A stretch of DNA of 64,000 nucleotides from Boesenbergia rotunda (GCA_024364735.1 JAGFNQ010005390.1:62001-126000); one strand, 5' to 3'. Shown: positions 1-11,583, counted from the stretch's first letter. Program-made: numbers and translations. The notes: generated from the sequence alone by a model not told the origin.

Positions 1-711
1 AAGCTTCGAGACTTAGGAAATGCAAAAGATTCCCTATGCTTCGGCAGTAGAATTCTTATGTATGCTCAAGTTTATACGCATCTGGATATTGCGTACATTG
101 TTGGAGTGTTTGGCAGATATTTAAGCAACCCGAGAATGGATCATTAGAAAGCGGCAAAGAGGATAATGAGATATTTAGAGAGAACTAATGATTACATGCT
201 CATATATAAGAGGTCAGATACTCTTGAGATCATGGGATATTCTAACTCTGATTTTGCTGGATGCCAAGATAGCATGAAATCCACTTTAGGCAATATTTTT
301 CTGTTAGATGGTGAAACTATCTCTTGGAGAAGTGTCAAGCAGGCATTGACAGCTTCTTCTACCATGACAGCAGAGTTTATAGCATGTTATGAGGTATCTA
401 ATCATGAAATATTGCTAAAAAATTTTGTCTCTGAGCTGCGCATTTTGAGAAGGGTTGAGAAACCACTGAAGTTATTTTGTAACAATATATCAACTATATT
501 GTATTCCAACTATAATAAGAGCTCGACAAAATCGAAGCACATCGATATTAAGTTCCTTGTTGTGAAAGAAAGAGTACAAAGTGGACAGATTTTGATAGAA
601 CACATAGGTACAAACTCCATGATAACATATCTTTTGACGAAAGGTCTATCGCCCAATGTCTTTTATGAGCATACCACTCGTATGGGTGTTATTCAATTTG
701 GTGAAATTTAG
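1..711 (+). pseudogene. Copia pol remnant: end of RT and RNase H, 5' end outside window
   Basis: Reading through in one frame gives the end of a Ty1/Copia reverse transcriptase and an RNase H domain. Recognisable motifs are MYAQVYTHLDIAY, the YSNSDFAGC block, the SSTMTAEFIA block, the KSKHIDIKF block and the terminal LLTKGLSP block. An in-frame TAG lies near 145 and the frame is disturbed near 40-50. The RNase H is not catalytically credible: the usual YSDSD reads YSNSD and the usual CDN reads CNN, so two expected acidic residues are Asn. It is related to the complete Copia at 11,929-18,942 but clearly older. The rest of the element lies to the left of the window. Confidence 0.9.
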
Positions 712-1560
712 ATTTAGTGGAAGTTTGTACTATATTTGTTTTATATATGTGTTTAGCCATATCTCTGAAACTTATGTATTTAGAATTTTCTGATTAGATA
801 TAAAGATTAATGTTTACTTCATTACACTTTGTATAACTTAAGTTAAAATTTTGATCTCACTTTGGTTAAGGAGGACCAATTGAACATTGACATGAATAGA
901 TCACCTTGCATGTAATTTTCATGCCATAAATTCATAATTGATCTATGTCATTTGATTATATTGATATATGTGACCATTGATGGTTTAGTTGTGAAAGATA
1001 TAACGAAAACTGCATTAATCTTATGTCTATATAATTAATAGATGAGATTGTTAAGGAAGATCTATGGTTGTGATGACAAAAGTTTTGAGCTCATAAAGGT
1101 TAACACATTTATTAGTTTACGCATATGACTCAGTAGGAGATTATTAGAATTTTGGGACCATAACTGTAATTATAAATATTGAATATCATCAAATAAATAA
1201 GTCAAAATTAATGTGATCTTAATTTTAGAATTAAGGAATTTGACTTAAGAGCTTAATTGTTGTGAATAAAATAATTATGGATATCATATGCTAATTCTGA
1301 TTTGTTAAGGAGCCAAATTAGAAATAGACAATATTTGGATTCTATAAATAAGGGGTTATGGTTCCAGTTTGTAAAACGATAATTTTGTTTTGTTCTCCAT
1401 CGACAAAACTCTCTGTAAACTAAAAAAAGTTTGCAGTTTGAAGATCATTTCTAGGTTCGACTTCTAAATATGGATTCTAGTACCCTTTCACAACTCTGTT
1501 CATTATCTTTATTATTTCTTAAGAATGGAATAGAAATTAAGATTTTGTGTTGAGATTTCT
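712..1560 (+). mobile_element. 3' untranslated region, polypurine tract and probable 3' LTR of the decayed Copia
   Basis: The stretch after the RNase H resembles the 3' region of the complete Copia, including a GGACCA...TTGAA(C/A)ATTGACATG block near 870-895 and at 18,130-18,155. A purine run AGTAGGAGA at 1132-1140 is the counterpart of the AGTGGGAGAT tract before that element's 3' LTR, so the LTR probably begins near 1142. A TATA-like TATAAATAAGG lies at about 1343. The LTR end is not sharply defined, because the other LTR is not in the window. Confidence 0.55.
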
Positions 1561-1637
1561 CAACTCAATTTTTTTATTGAGATCTCTCGACCCAATACTT
1601 AACACTAAGAAGCAACAAATTAGGAAGTACCACCCTT

Positions 1638-1880
1638 TTAGAAGACGATCCGGAATTGAGGAGCATCTGGCCCAGTGGCGGGGATGATCTCCCATCGGCA
1701 CGACTTGAGCTCTTCAGATATTGGGCAGTATCCCGCAAGCGTAATCCCGTCGCCTGACGGGGCGACCGATCCAAACTCGAAGACCGTCATGTCCATCGGG
1801 CGCCGCACCTCGACCGCATCGTTCATCCCGAATACCTCCTACACCATCTCATAGTCAACCTTAGTGTCGACCATCACAAA
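1638..1880 (-). pseudogene. C-terminal coding fragment of an unrecognised plant gene, interrupted by a stop
   Basis: On the minus strand this GC-rich patch encodes a compact, non-repetitive peptide containing VFEFGSVAPSGDGITLAGYC and ending CRWEI...APQFRIVF before a stop. Upstream in the same frame the reading continues as SFVMVDTKVDYEMV, then TAG, then EVFGMNDAVEVRRP, so one nonsense codon breaks it. Beyond about 1900 the homology-like composition fades. It looks like the last part of a host protein captured or stranded next to the Copia LTR. I do not recognise the family, and a translated search would identify it. No intact gene is supported here. Confidence 0.5.
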
Positions 1881-1950
1881 TGATGGAGGAGGCGACGTCG
1901 AGCCCTTGCTCGTTCACCACGATAGCAACCCCATGATTTTGATTGAGAGC

Positions 1951-3400
1951 AACAAGGGCTCACTAGGATTTATTTGCGGGGAAGCTTGAAGTACCAAGTT
2001 GATAAATTTGTTGGGAAGATTGACGCTATTTATGCACAAAAAATTTTTGGGTCCCTATTTTTTTTTATATTTTAATATTATTTAAATTTATTTTTTTTAA
2101 ATATTCAATGTTAATTTTAAATTAATTAAAAAAATATCAAATTTTAATTTAAGATCATTTTAATTTTATTTATTAATGATATTTTAATATATAGACTCTT
2201 TTTTCTATTAATCTTTCAAAAACATACGCCTTCACAATTATTGATGATCTTGTTCATGTCTTATTGGTATTCTCACATCGTTTTCCCCTCTCATTCGATG
2301 ATCTTGTGTCCTTTTTCTCCTAATGATGATAGTTATCTTTTTTTTTTTTCTTCTTCCTCGTCAATGATATTTCTCGTTATCTCTTTTCTCTTCATCCAAG
2401 GATTCACTCATTTGATGCAAAGTAGTATGCTAATATTTTTAAACATCAAATTGATTTTCATAATAACAAAAAAGAAAAATTTATTCAATCTCAAACGGTA
2501 CATTTTATAGATTTATTATTAATATTAAAAATTTAACTAAAAAATCAATCGACCCTAGAAGATAATGTTTTAGAAAAAAAGAAATAATAAATTCAATACT
2601 TGAGTTACTAAATTTTATAAAATAATTATTTTTTAATGCATTGGTGACTTATAGAATATTATTGAAACTACTTATTAGTATAGCTTTAACCAAAAGAAAA
2701 TTTTCAAAATTCAAATTAATATTAACTTATTTACCTTCAATAATATTTCAAGAAAAAATAAAATATTAAACAATTTTATTAATAAAAAAATTATTATCAA
2801 ATTTTGAATATACAAATTTAATTAGTTTTTTATTTCAAAAAAATTAGAAAATGAGATTTGATATAAAAATTTATTTTAAAAAATTAATATTATTTTTTTT
2901 AAATAATAAAGATATTTTTTTCATTGGCTTCGAACATGATGTCCCTTAGAAAATTTAAATAAATACATGCCTTTTTATTTTTTTTGCTTGTTTGTAAAAT
3001 TTTTAAATATTATTAAAAAATAAAATATAAATAATAATTTTGAATGGTATCGAATCATAATTAACAATTCTAAATGGTAATCATCTTTGAAAAAAAAGAT
3101 TAATTAGATTGGATAATATCGAACCTGATTGTTAAAGATTAAGGATCAAAATTTTGTGAAATATTGAATTGATGCTTTTTCACAGTTTTGAATTTCTTGA
3201 ATTATCGATTTTGAACTGTGATCCAAATTAGCTTGGAAGACATTTGGAAGAGATTGAAAGTGTGGAGATTCTCGTAATTTTCTTTTATTATAGATTAAAA
3301 GTATCAGATTATTATTGTATAAATAATGTACTTTTTTGGCAAGGTATTCAGGCTTATGTCTGATTAATTTTGAAGGGAAGGCCCGACCCATGAATCATTA
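1951..3400. other. AT-rich intergenic DNA
   Basis: Long A and T runs dominate and no credible coding frame is present. A segment near 3228-3265 (TTGGAAGAGATTGAAAGTG) recurs at about 24,158-24,178, just outside the foldback element, so both may be pieces of one old dispersed repeat. Nothing else is identified. Confidence 0.6.
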
Positions 3401-3401
3401 T

Positions 3402-3634
3402 TTAGGTTACGTTTAAGTAAAGATAATATAATCCAATTTGTAATATAATTAAGTGTGTAATGTAATCTAGATTATATATTATTTATTTTATAATCTAGAT
3501 TACAATACTTTAATTAGTTTTATAATATAAATTATATTAAATTATAATTTTAAAATTATACCAAATAAAATAATTAATTTATAATATAATTCGAATTATA
3601 TTATAAAACTGATTATTTCTTATCAAATATAATT
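3402..3634. mobile_element. MITE-like AT-rich repeat, copy 1
   Basis: This is a roughly 230-bp, very AT-rich element made of TAATATAATT-type motifs on both strands. It aligns along its length with a second copy at 55,338-55,557. Shared landmarks in the same order are AATATAATC/T, GTAATATAATTAA, the ATTATATATTATT core, TAATTTT(A)AAA and the right end TTATCAAATATA. The ends are imperfectly inverted (TTTGATTAGG against TTTGATAAGG in copy 2). It has no coding capacity. The superfamily is not assigned. Confidence 0.55.
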
Positions 3635-3644
3635 TTAATAAATT

Positions 3645-3835
3645 CGAACAGGCTGATGAATCCTGATTCCGGAGGAGCATCCCAATATCGCCAATAGTCG
3701 GGCATAACGGACATGCGATGGTAGTTGCGTGAGAATCGAACTGTTATTACATGAGTTCTTTCCGTCTGTTCGCTAACCGTCGCATCGTGCCAGGAAGGTG
3801 TACAAATAATGTACTTGCAAACTACGATGGGCATT
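3645..3835 (-). mobile_element. tRNA-derived SINE candidate
   Basis: An island of balanced base composition in AT-rich DNA. On the minus strand it has a box-A-like GGTTAGCGAACAGACGG and, about 35 bp further, a box-B-like AGTTCGATTCT, followed by a unique body that runs to about 3648. This is the arrangement of an internal RNA polymerase III promoter in tRNA-related SINEs. No clear poly(A) tail or target duplication is seen, and it abuts the MITE-like repeat. A decayed tRNA gene is possible but the cloverleaf is not convincing. Confidence 0.4.
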
Positions 3836-4006
3836 TTAAGGATCTCAAAAGTGAATTGTTATTTTTGAAAATATATATGAAATTTGAGAGGTGAAATGTA
3901 ACTTTCACTGACTGTCTTTCCAACGAATTTAACTAGAGAGTAAAATGTAAATAATCAAATTCTGAGGACGACTAATAAAATTCGAAAAAAAAAATTCCCG
4001 GAGCGA

Positions 4007-4025
4007 TATAAATACGTTAGGGTTT
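4007..4025 (+). promoter_or_regulatory. TATA box and telo-box of mTERF copy 1
   Basis: TATAAATA at 4007-4014 is followed by TAGGGTTT at 4018-4025, the reverse complement of the plant telo-box AAACCCTA, about 40 bp before the start codon. The same pair recurs before mTERF copy 2 (43,175 and 43,186), and the telo-box recurs before copy 3 (48,147). Telo-boxes are known from leaders of plant translation and organelle-biogenesis genes; the effect here is inferred. Confidence 0.6.
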
Positions 4026-4062
4026 TGGGGAAGAGCAGATCGAAATCTCCCAAGGATAGACG

Positions 4063-5247
4063 ATGAAGAGGCTACGTTACTTCTCCTTCTTCTGCAAAAC
4101 CGTGTCTTCCACTTGTTCTCCTCGCTCCCCCGATGCTGCCCTCCTCTTTTCCATCTTACCTTACTCGGCCTCCGCCATCGCCTCCGCCGACGTATCCACC
4201 CCTGGGAAGCACACGTTCATGGCCCAATACCTCGTCGACTCATGTGGCTTCGACCAGGAGAAGGCCACCGAGGCCTCCAAGCTTCTCAATGGCATCCAAT
4301 CCCGGCAGCAGCTCGACTCCGTCCTTGCTTTCCTCAAAAGTTACGGCTTCGATGACACATCAGTAAAAAAGCTCCTACGTTACTCCCCCAAATGTCTTCT
4401 TTTGGACGTAGAGAAGACACTTGCCCCAAAGTTCCGAGCTTTTGAAGATCTGGGTCTCTCCCCATCCGACATCGTCCAACTCGTCCGGTCGAATCCCTCC
4501 ACGGTCAAAATCAAACACGAACGCACTGTGCCTAAGATCGAATTTTGGCAGGACCTTGTCCGGTCCAAGGATGCGCTCGTGAAGTTGTTCAAGAGAAGCC
4601 AAGGGATTCTTGGTTACAACATCGAGAAGACGATCAAGCCCAACCTTGAGTTGCTTCGGGAATGTGGCTTGGACGGCCCAAAGCTTACCTCTATGTTGCG
4701 GAACTCCCCACAGGTCGTGGCGCAGAATGGTGATTTCTTGAAGTCCTTAATCAGTCGCGCGGAGGACTTGGGAGTGCCACGGACATCGGGGATGTTCCAT
4801 ATTGCTCTGCGTGCACTCTTCCTGATCAGTCCAGAGAAGTTCAAGATGCAAATGGAATTGTTCCGGAGCTTCGGGTGGTCAGAGGACAATTTTGTTGCGG
4901 CATTCCAAAAGTGTCCTACTTTCTCACAAGGGTCTTTGACGACTTTGCAGAGAAAAATGGAGTTCTTGATAAATGAGGTTGGATATGCTTCTTCTTACAT
5001 TGCTATACGCCCGATACTATTGATAATGAGCTTGGAGAGAAGGTTGATTCCAAGACATCGGATCTTGGCAACCTTGAAGTCTAGGGGGCACTGTGAAAGT
5101 GATTACAAAGGGACAGCATACATGATGCTTTCTGAGGCTAAATTTGTAGAGAAGTACATTATCCTCTACAAGGGCAGGTATCCAGATCTGAGTGAACTCT
5201 ACTCGAGCTTAAAACATACTAATGCTTCTGATTCTGGACTTCAATGA
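4063..5247 (+). CDS. mTERF family protein, copy 1 (394 aa)
   Basis: Intact intronless gene for a mitochondrial transcription termination factor-type protein. The N-terminal 40 or so residues are rich in Ser, Arg and aliphatics with few acids (MKRLRYFSFFCKTVSS), as in a mitochondrial or plastid transit peptide. From about residue 50 the chain is a series of roughly 35-residue helical mTERF repeats, with a recurring pattern of Leu/Gly then Pro, for example FLKSYGFDDTSVKKLLRYSP, FEDLGLSPSDIVQLVRSNP and LLRECGLDGPKLTSMLRNSP. Such repeats form a superhelix that binds organellar nucleic acid. Length fits the plant family. The ATG follows the TATA and telo-box. The stop is followed by GAGGTAAAC, so a 3' UTR intron is possible. 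Paralogs lie at 43,239 and 48,196. The exact target and organelle are unknown. Confidence 0.93.
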   Translation: MKRLRYFSFFCKTVSSTCSPRSPDAALLFSILPYSASAIASADVSTPGKHTFMAQYLVDSCGFDQEKATEASKLLNGIQSRQQLDSVLAFLKSYGFDDTSVKKLLRYSPKCLLLDVEKTLAPKFRAFEDLGLSPSDIVQLVRSNPSTVKIKHERTVPKIEFWQDLVRSKDALVKLFKRSQGILGYNIEKTIKPNLELLRECGLDGPKLTSMLRNSPQVVAQNGDFLKSLISRAEDLGVPRTSGMFHIALRALFLISPEKFKMQMELFRSFGWSEDNFVAAFQKCPTFSQGSLTTLQRKMEFLINEVGYASSYIAIRPILLIMSLERRLIPRHRILATLKSRGHCESDYKGTAYMMLSEAKFVEKYIILYKGRYPDLSELYSSLKHTNASDSGLQ

Positions 5248-6560
5248 GGTAAACCATTTTTTCCCCTGCAAGTTATTGTTCATGCTACCATTTTTCACTG
5301 GATGGCTTCTCCTTTGCCAAACTCTAAAGCTAATATTTATGCCAACAAGCATGAATATGAGAAGAATTCACAGAATCATAATCTTGTTTTTGCATGTCTA
5401 TACACGAAGATAAGAACAAATCACAGGATCATAATCTTTATTTTATATGTCAATTGAGCTAAAAGCTCACAGATTCGCTGCTTGCTATGTTAGACAATTG
5501 TTATTTTTGTATTCGCAAACTCTACTACAAGGGGCATTCTTCCTTTATGAACATTCAGTAACATCTCCTTGTTTGAGTAGTAGTTACTCATCTATAAGTC
5601 CCATGGAATGTTGCACGGTTGGCCAATCAAGTCTCCTAACATATTTTTATAAAAGGGAGAGAAACTGATGCCACACAAATGAAATGATTATCACTTCTTG
5701 GTTTTTGTCGATTGAAATGGTATTACATGTTTGACATTGAATAGCTGTAATCTTCTACACTACTTGTGAGTCTGTGACATGAAAGGCCACTTTGAACCCA
5801 TGAGGACTATGCAAACTTTTGGATGGCTGAGAACCAAATAGGAATGGACTAGTTTAAGAAAGAACAAGTGAGGTTAGAAAAGCTTTTTGTTGGTCCGGAA
5901 CCAGAAGGTTTGCTCCCTACAATAAGTGTGAATAATGCAAGATATGCCTCCAAATAATTGGAAATGAGCAGACGAATCTCTGAGGAGTTATGTAAAGAAT
6001 TAAAATGGTAAATAGATGCAATCTTACCTATGCATAATAGTTAAGAGCTGCTTTTGTGCTTTCCGTCTACAACTCCTTTCGTTGTTTGAGTAACTATCAA
6101 CAAAGTTGTGATTTGGGTTGTATAATTTTCCAAGAGCGACACAACCTGCTTCGGTACAGCTCACAAGCAAGGTGAACTTCTTGTTCACTGCTTCACTGTT
6201 TTTATGATCTCTGTTAGTTATAGATCATATAGCCAGGTCATTTGTTAGTAAAACTTTGAACATTGAAACATTAAAAATAGTAGAAAAGTGGAAGCCGGTG
6301 GTGCATTCAATGTGTGGAGCTGGCTCAACTTGTTGATCTTCATTCTCAGTTTTGCTTGTACTCAGAAGTAAAGCAAATCAATTTCCAACTAACATAAAAC
6401 AATGTAGGATAATTCGTTAGCTCGAGGGTTTTTATTCTTTTCTTGAAAAATAGGATTCAAATTTGATTAGTTAAACTTAAGGGTGGACAGTATTAGATAT
6501 TGTGTTGATTCAAATACAATCAATAATGATGGCATTAAGAAGACGGTATATGGTCTAAGA
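5248..6560 (+). other. mTERF copy 1 3' flank, homologous to the flank of copy 2
   Basis: The first 450 bp align with 44,388-44,840 downstream of mTERF copy 2, with shared blocks such as AGAAGAATTCAC, CTTGTTTTTGCATGTC and TATGTTAGACAATTG, at roughly 80 percent identity by eye. This is probably 3' UTR or trailer. From about 5,700 to 6,560 I see no gene. The homology to the copy 2 flank resumes beyond the transposon, near 10,360. Confidence 0.6.
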
Positions 6561-9500
6561 GGGTGTGTTTGGTTGAGGGTGTTCCTTGATAACCTTAGGC
6601 ATGTGATTACCAGGTAATCACATAACCAAGGTTATAGGGAATACGAGATAACCTAATGTGTTTGGTTTAATCTTTGGTAATGGGACAAAAACTTGTTTGG
6701 TTAAAGGTTTTAACCAATAACCTAATATGATAATTACTATATTACCCCTAATAAATATATCATTCCACTCATGCAGACTCTTCTTTTACCAACAAATTAT
6801 TTTGAAACAAAAATAATTTTATTTGATTTCGGTTAAAAAAATAAAAAATAATTTGAATTTAATATGGGAATAATTGGAACATGGGATGTGATTGATGAGG
6901 ACCTTCCAACTGCTTCTTCAAAGTGACACTTGTTTCCCCCTCATAGTTTTTCCATTTCTAATCTTCAAATTTAAATTAATGGAAGTTAATTTGAGTGTAT
7001 TTATGACGAGTTGTTTGTTGTTGAAAAGAAAGCTCACTTGTTTAATTTTTACCCTATAATATAATATAATATAATATAATATAATATTATTATATACGAA
7101 AATCTATCATTGCTCTCCTTTGCCCATCCAAAATTGGAAACAGTTTACTTCAAAAAATAAAACCGTTGCCCCTTTTCACAATACATAAATCACAATATAT
7201 TGCATGAGTCCACCCAATAAATTACAACCCCTAGCAAACTTGACTTCGCCATTCGCACGACTAAATTTCTTTTCAGATGCAAAAGATAAAAGTGTTCAAG
7301 TTTTTTGGCTCAACAAGTTTGTTTTTTATGCAAAGCATTCATCATATTCTTCGAAATATTTCATTTGGGTTCGATCGGGTAGCTCATCAGGTTCCCAGCT
7401 AAATACAGTAGTTCCTCATCAGGTTCCCAACTAAAGGATAACTTTGATCATTATATCCATTCATCTGTTCCTGCAGAACATCATCACCAACAAGTTCCTC
7501 CGATGATCAATGTCCTTCTATGGATCAATGTTCTCACCAACAAGTTTCTCCGTTGGTCCAGATGACGTGAGCAATTGATCAGTGTCAGTAAACAAACAAT
7601 AGATGATGTGACTCTTGAGAAATAAATGGAAAAGGAAACCGATCAAATAGAGATCTTAAGCAGTTAACATTGCAAAGAAATATAACTAAAAGAACACAAT
7701 AATAGTTATTAATCGAAAATTGATTAATACATAAAGGTGACCTTATTGAAATAATTAATTAAAATTAAAATGATTACTAAGTTGTCATTTCCTTAAAAAC
7801 TAATACTTCTACATATAAGATCTTTACCAAATTAACTTTCTTAAAATTTAAAACTCAAAAGAACCTGTCTTAGATCTTTACCAAATTAACTTTCATAAAA
7901 TCTAAAAACTCAAAAGAACCTGTCTTATTTGGTTAGTGAAAATCATCTATTTTTAGTATTCAAAAATAAGATTGTCACTAAAAGTTAAAAAGAAGAAAAA
8001 ATAACTCAAGCATAAGAGCACTGATGGATCAAATAGAAAATCTCTTTGAACTTGGGAGAAACATGATAGAGTGTGATAATGGCGTATTGAGAACATGCAT
8101 AGGTTTCTTATTCAAACACCAAATTGCATGGAATGAACACATTCTGTGTTCAACCAGTTCCAGGTATGACTCCCAGCTTTAGCATCTATGGCACATAGCA
8201 TACAGTAGTGGAGAATATATAAAAAGAAGAGACAAATATGGAGTAGCTAGAAATAGAGGAACATGAGAGGAAGTAGAAGAAAAATCTTATGTTTGTATGT
8301 CTTGTTTCTCAAACGTTCATCAATGACAAAGCTGATCTGTTAAAGTAAATGAGAGAAAAAACAGTTTAAGCTTTATAACATACTGGCAAATATAAATATA
8401 CAAGTAGAAATAGATGGAAGGTAAAGAACAGACATCATCTGCAAACTTGTTCACGGGGAACATGCTGCCTCATGGTAACATGTTAGATCAAATGGTTTGT
8501 CTATTAATCACAAAAAAAAATTAATTTTACCTTTAAACAATCAGTTAAATATCCTCTTTCTGAGGTCATTTGGCCAACCCTTATTTGCTTATATGCTACA
8601 TTCGTGATTTTTCTGTCCACTAGAGAAACTAGATCATTTGCCTTATTACATATCCCTCTTTGTCCTTCAAAGTAAAAAATAGTAAAACGCAGCCCATATG
8701 GTTGCATAAATCATTTCAGTTTCCATAAAAACCCTGTGTAGGTTGCAAATGTGTGTTCATAGTGAAGACATCAAGTATTGACATTTTGGTTCAGTGGAAG
8801 ATTTGATTAGTGGTTAGGCGAGTCGTTGGATTTTGATATTGTCACTAAATATTTGTTTACAAATTCTATTTTTAAAAAAATCAGAAAATTTCCCCAACAA
8901 AATGCTGCTCTAACTTTTCTTATTTCTCTAGTACCAAATTGATAAGAACTAAATTGAGCTCTTAACCAAATAGAAATTTAAGATGAAATTGATTAACATC
9001 AAATAATCATACAGCAAAGAAACGAATCTCACATAGAAAATGAAAACGGATCAAATTAGAATTCTCTTAATCGAAAAATGAATAATACACAAATATTATT
9101 AATTAGAAAGCACAACAATCTCATTTGAATCCTACCAAATTAAATACCCACTGTTACCAAATTAAAAGATACCAATTATATGATACCTAAACAAAAACAG
9201 GAGACATGAATTAAAATCTCGCAACTTGGAAGTGTGAATGCTTGTGAAAAAATCAGGAGATCGAAAGAACAAGCATGGGAATCCTGTGAAAAAATTAGGA
9301 ACACGAAAATAAGCATGGGAATCCTGTGAACAAGCATGGGAATCCTATGAATCTCTATTAACACGAAAACATTTTCTCGAGATGGACCACGGTAGCATAG
9401 AACAAAGATTCTAGAGAAGGGAAGGAAAACCTGGAGGTGGGTTGCGATCGTGCGCTGCTAGGATCTCGCAGCTGTGATCGCCCTTCGAATCGGAGCGTGG

Positions 9501-9970
9501 AGTCGCCGCTGTGAATCGCCTCTGCTAGGGTTGTGAATCGCCTCTGCTCGCGTGGAGTCGGGAGTCGTCGTTGTGAATCACCACTGCTAGGGTTTGTGAA
9601 TCGCCTCTGCTCGCGTGGAGTCGGGAATCGCCTCTGCTCGCTGGGATGTGAAGAGTCGGGAGTCGCGTGTGGAGTCGGCGCGTGAGTCGGCGAAAATAAC
9701 ATTTATTAGGGTATTATGTAATTAAATTGATTGGTAAGGGTATTTGTGTCATAAATAGAAAATAATGAAGGTTAATTTTGAAAAGAAAATTAGCTTAACC
9801 AGGCTTTCCCTTGCTTTTCTAATTCTGAGCTATATGATCATTTTTGCTGATGTGGAAGGTATAAATGATTACCTGGGAATTCTTCATTACTTAAACCAAA
9901 TAAGATTTTTATTGATAACCTTGGATGAATAACCAAGGTTATCAAGGAACACCTTCAACCAAACGCACCC
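6561..9970. mobile_element. DNA transposon with inverted, hairpin-forming ends, about 3.4 kb
   Basis: The left end GGGTGTGTTTGGTTGAGGGT and the right end, read on the minus strand as GGGTGCGTTTGGTTGAAGGT, are inverted repeats that continue through GTTCCTTGATAACCTT. Each end also contains its own palindrome: GTGATTACC-A-GGTAATCAC at 6603-6621, and GATAACCTTGG/CCAAGGTTATC at 9914-9943. Flanking trinucleotides are TAA (then GA) on the left and TTA on the right, compatible with a TWA target as used by PIF/Harbinger elements, but not an exact duplication. A GC-rich, repeat-bearing block at 9,370-9,700 resembles a transposon leader exon. No intact transposase is present, so the element appears non-autonomous. 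It interrupts the region shared by the flanks of mTERF copies 1 and 2. Confidence 0.7.
9415..9690. repeat. GC-rich degenerate tandem repeat inside the DNA transposon
   Basis: Repeats of GAATCGCCTCTGCT, CGTGGAGTCGGGA and GGGTTGTGAATCGCC recur at irregular spacing of about 30-60 bp. Both strands are open in several frames because of the composition, so the proline- and arginine-rich translations are not taken as genes. Confidence 0.6.
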
Positions 9971-11375
9971 TTAGTATGTGAATAGGTAATATGCCCCTAG
10001 GGCATGGTTGAGCAAGAAAAATGCCCTCTGGTTTCTCGATTTACCTTCTCACATACAGCCATGGAGTCATCGTGTAGAGCCACTAGGTTGGTGGATTCTA
10101 CCTTTTGCTACAACAGTGAATAGGCAATATGTAAGTTGGGTTAAATTACTTTTAGAAATTTTAATGATGTTTTATCTTACCTAGCTGTTTTTTTAGAAGA
10201 GTTTACTAATTTTAACTCGTTTAAAATTATTTTAAAAATATATTATATTATTATGTTATTTTATATAATAGTTTGTTGGCATAAATTAGATATTATACAT
10301 CGATTTTTTTTCTTAATTGTTTATATATGTAGGAAACGTTTAAGTTCCAATATATAGAAAAAAAAAGGATGATGTTTTCAAAGGTTAAATTGTAAAATGA
10401 GGAAAATTCGGAGAAAGTAGGGTAAGGATTGTAGAGTTGGAACTTGCGCTAGAAGTTTTATAGACAATTAATGAATAATGATTAGATTTGGAGCAATAAA
10501 TGTGAATGTAAAAGATAAAATCATAATAATATCCAAACGAGATGAACTGTTTTAAGGGAGTGCTTTTCTCTTTACCAACTATAAATTATTAATTTCATCA
10601 ATTGACTACATTTTCACATGGTAGAAAATGCCAATTAAAAGGGGCAACATTTTCCACATATTTTAAAGAAATTTAATTAATAAATTTATATTTCGAACAA
10701 AATAGAATTAATTATTTAAATTACTCTCATTCCTCATGGAGAATAATAGAGGGTATATTTGGTAAATAGAAATTTATAACAACCATAAATAATGTGAAGT
10801 TAGTATCCTCGTACTCTTCATGTGAAAAAGATAATTTCGATGAAGTAAAAAAAATAATTTAAATTTGATTTGGAACACTTCAAAATAATTCCCACTTATC
10901 TATAAATTATAGGAAGATTAAAAAGTAGCCTCGGCCTTCACTCCGACGCTCAAGTTAATATGGTAGAAAAATATGAAGAAGATAAACAGTAATGAAATAT
11001 GCGTATGTAAAGGTATAGCCTCTCAGGCTCCTCTCTTCTAGCCCGTGAGAGCGGGGCTTTTCATAGGAATACTTCCGTCAAGATATATTCACATTAAAAA
11101 ATATGTCATGTCAAAGATGTCAAAGGGTCATGTCGCCCATGTTTGGTACCGTAAGAGATCATGTAGGATCACGCTAGGTTAAACATTTTGCTCAAGTGTT
11201 TAGATGACCATGTGTTCTGACAAGCCCATGTGTTCTGACAACTTACAGGAGGAGTTCCACATGCTGTTCTAGATATTTAGGCCTGGGAGAAGCTTCGGGT
11301 TGAAATGGAGGTGAGTCGGAGCTTTCAATCGGCATAGCCGGTCGGACAAGAGCAGGATATCAATTGGTTGGTCGG
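9971..11375. other. Intergenic DNA including further homology to the mTERF copy 2 flank
   Basis: A block near 10,365-10,430 (TTTTCAAAGGTTAAAT...AAAATGAGG, then GGAGAAAG) and TGTTTTAAGGGAGT near 10,549 match 44,965-45,050 downstream of mTERF copy 2. No credible gene is seen. The 11,000-11,260 part has moderate GC and a duplicated CATGTGTTCTGACAA, but is unassigned. Confidence 0.55.
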
Positions 11376-11500
11376 CTCTACCGAGCAAACTGGCAGATCG
11401 GTTGGCAGATCGGCTCAGCCCTGTAGACTGACGGATCGGCTCTGCTGAGTAGATTGACAAATCAACTTTGCCGAGTAGGCTGGCAGATCAGTTTGTGGAT
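11376..11500. repeat. Degenerate tandem repeat of about 28-32 bp
   Basis: About four units built on TCGGCTCTGCCGAGTAGACT and GGCAGATCGG, diverged from one another. Frames are open because of the repeat and are not annotated as coding. Confidence 0.5.
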
Positions 11501-11583
11501 CGACTCGTATTGGGAATCCATCCAGTTGGGCTTGGAAGACTAGGAAAGCAATCGGTCAGCCTAGAAGTTGGGAAAGCAACCGG

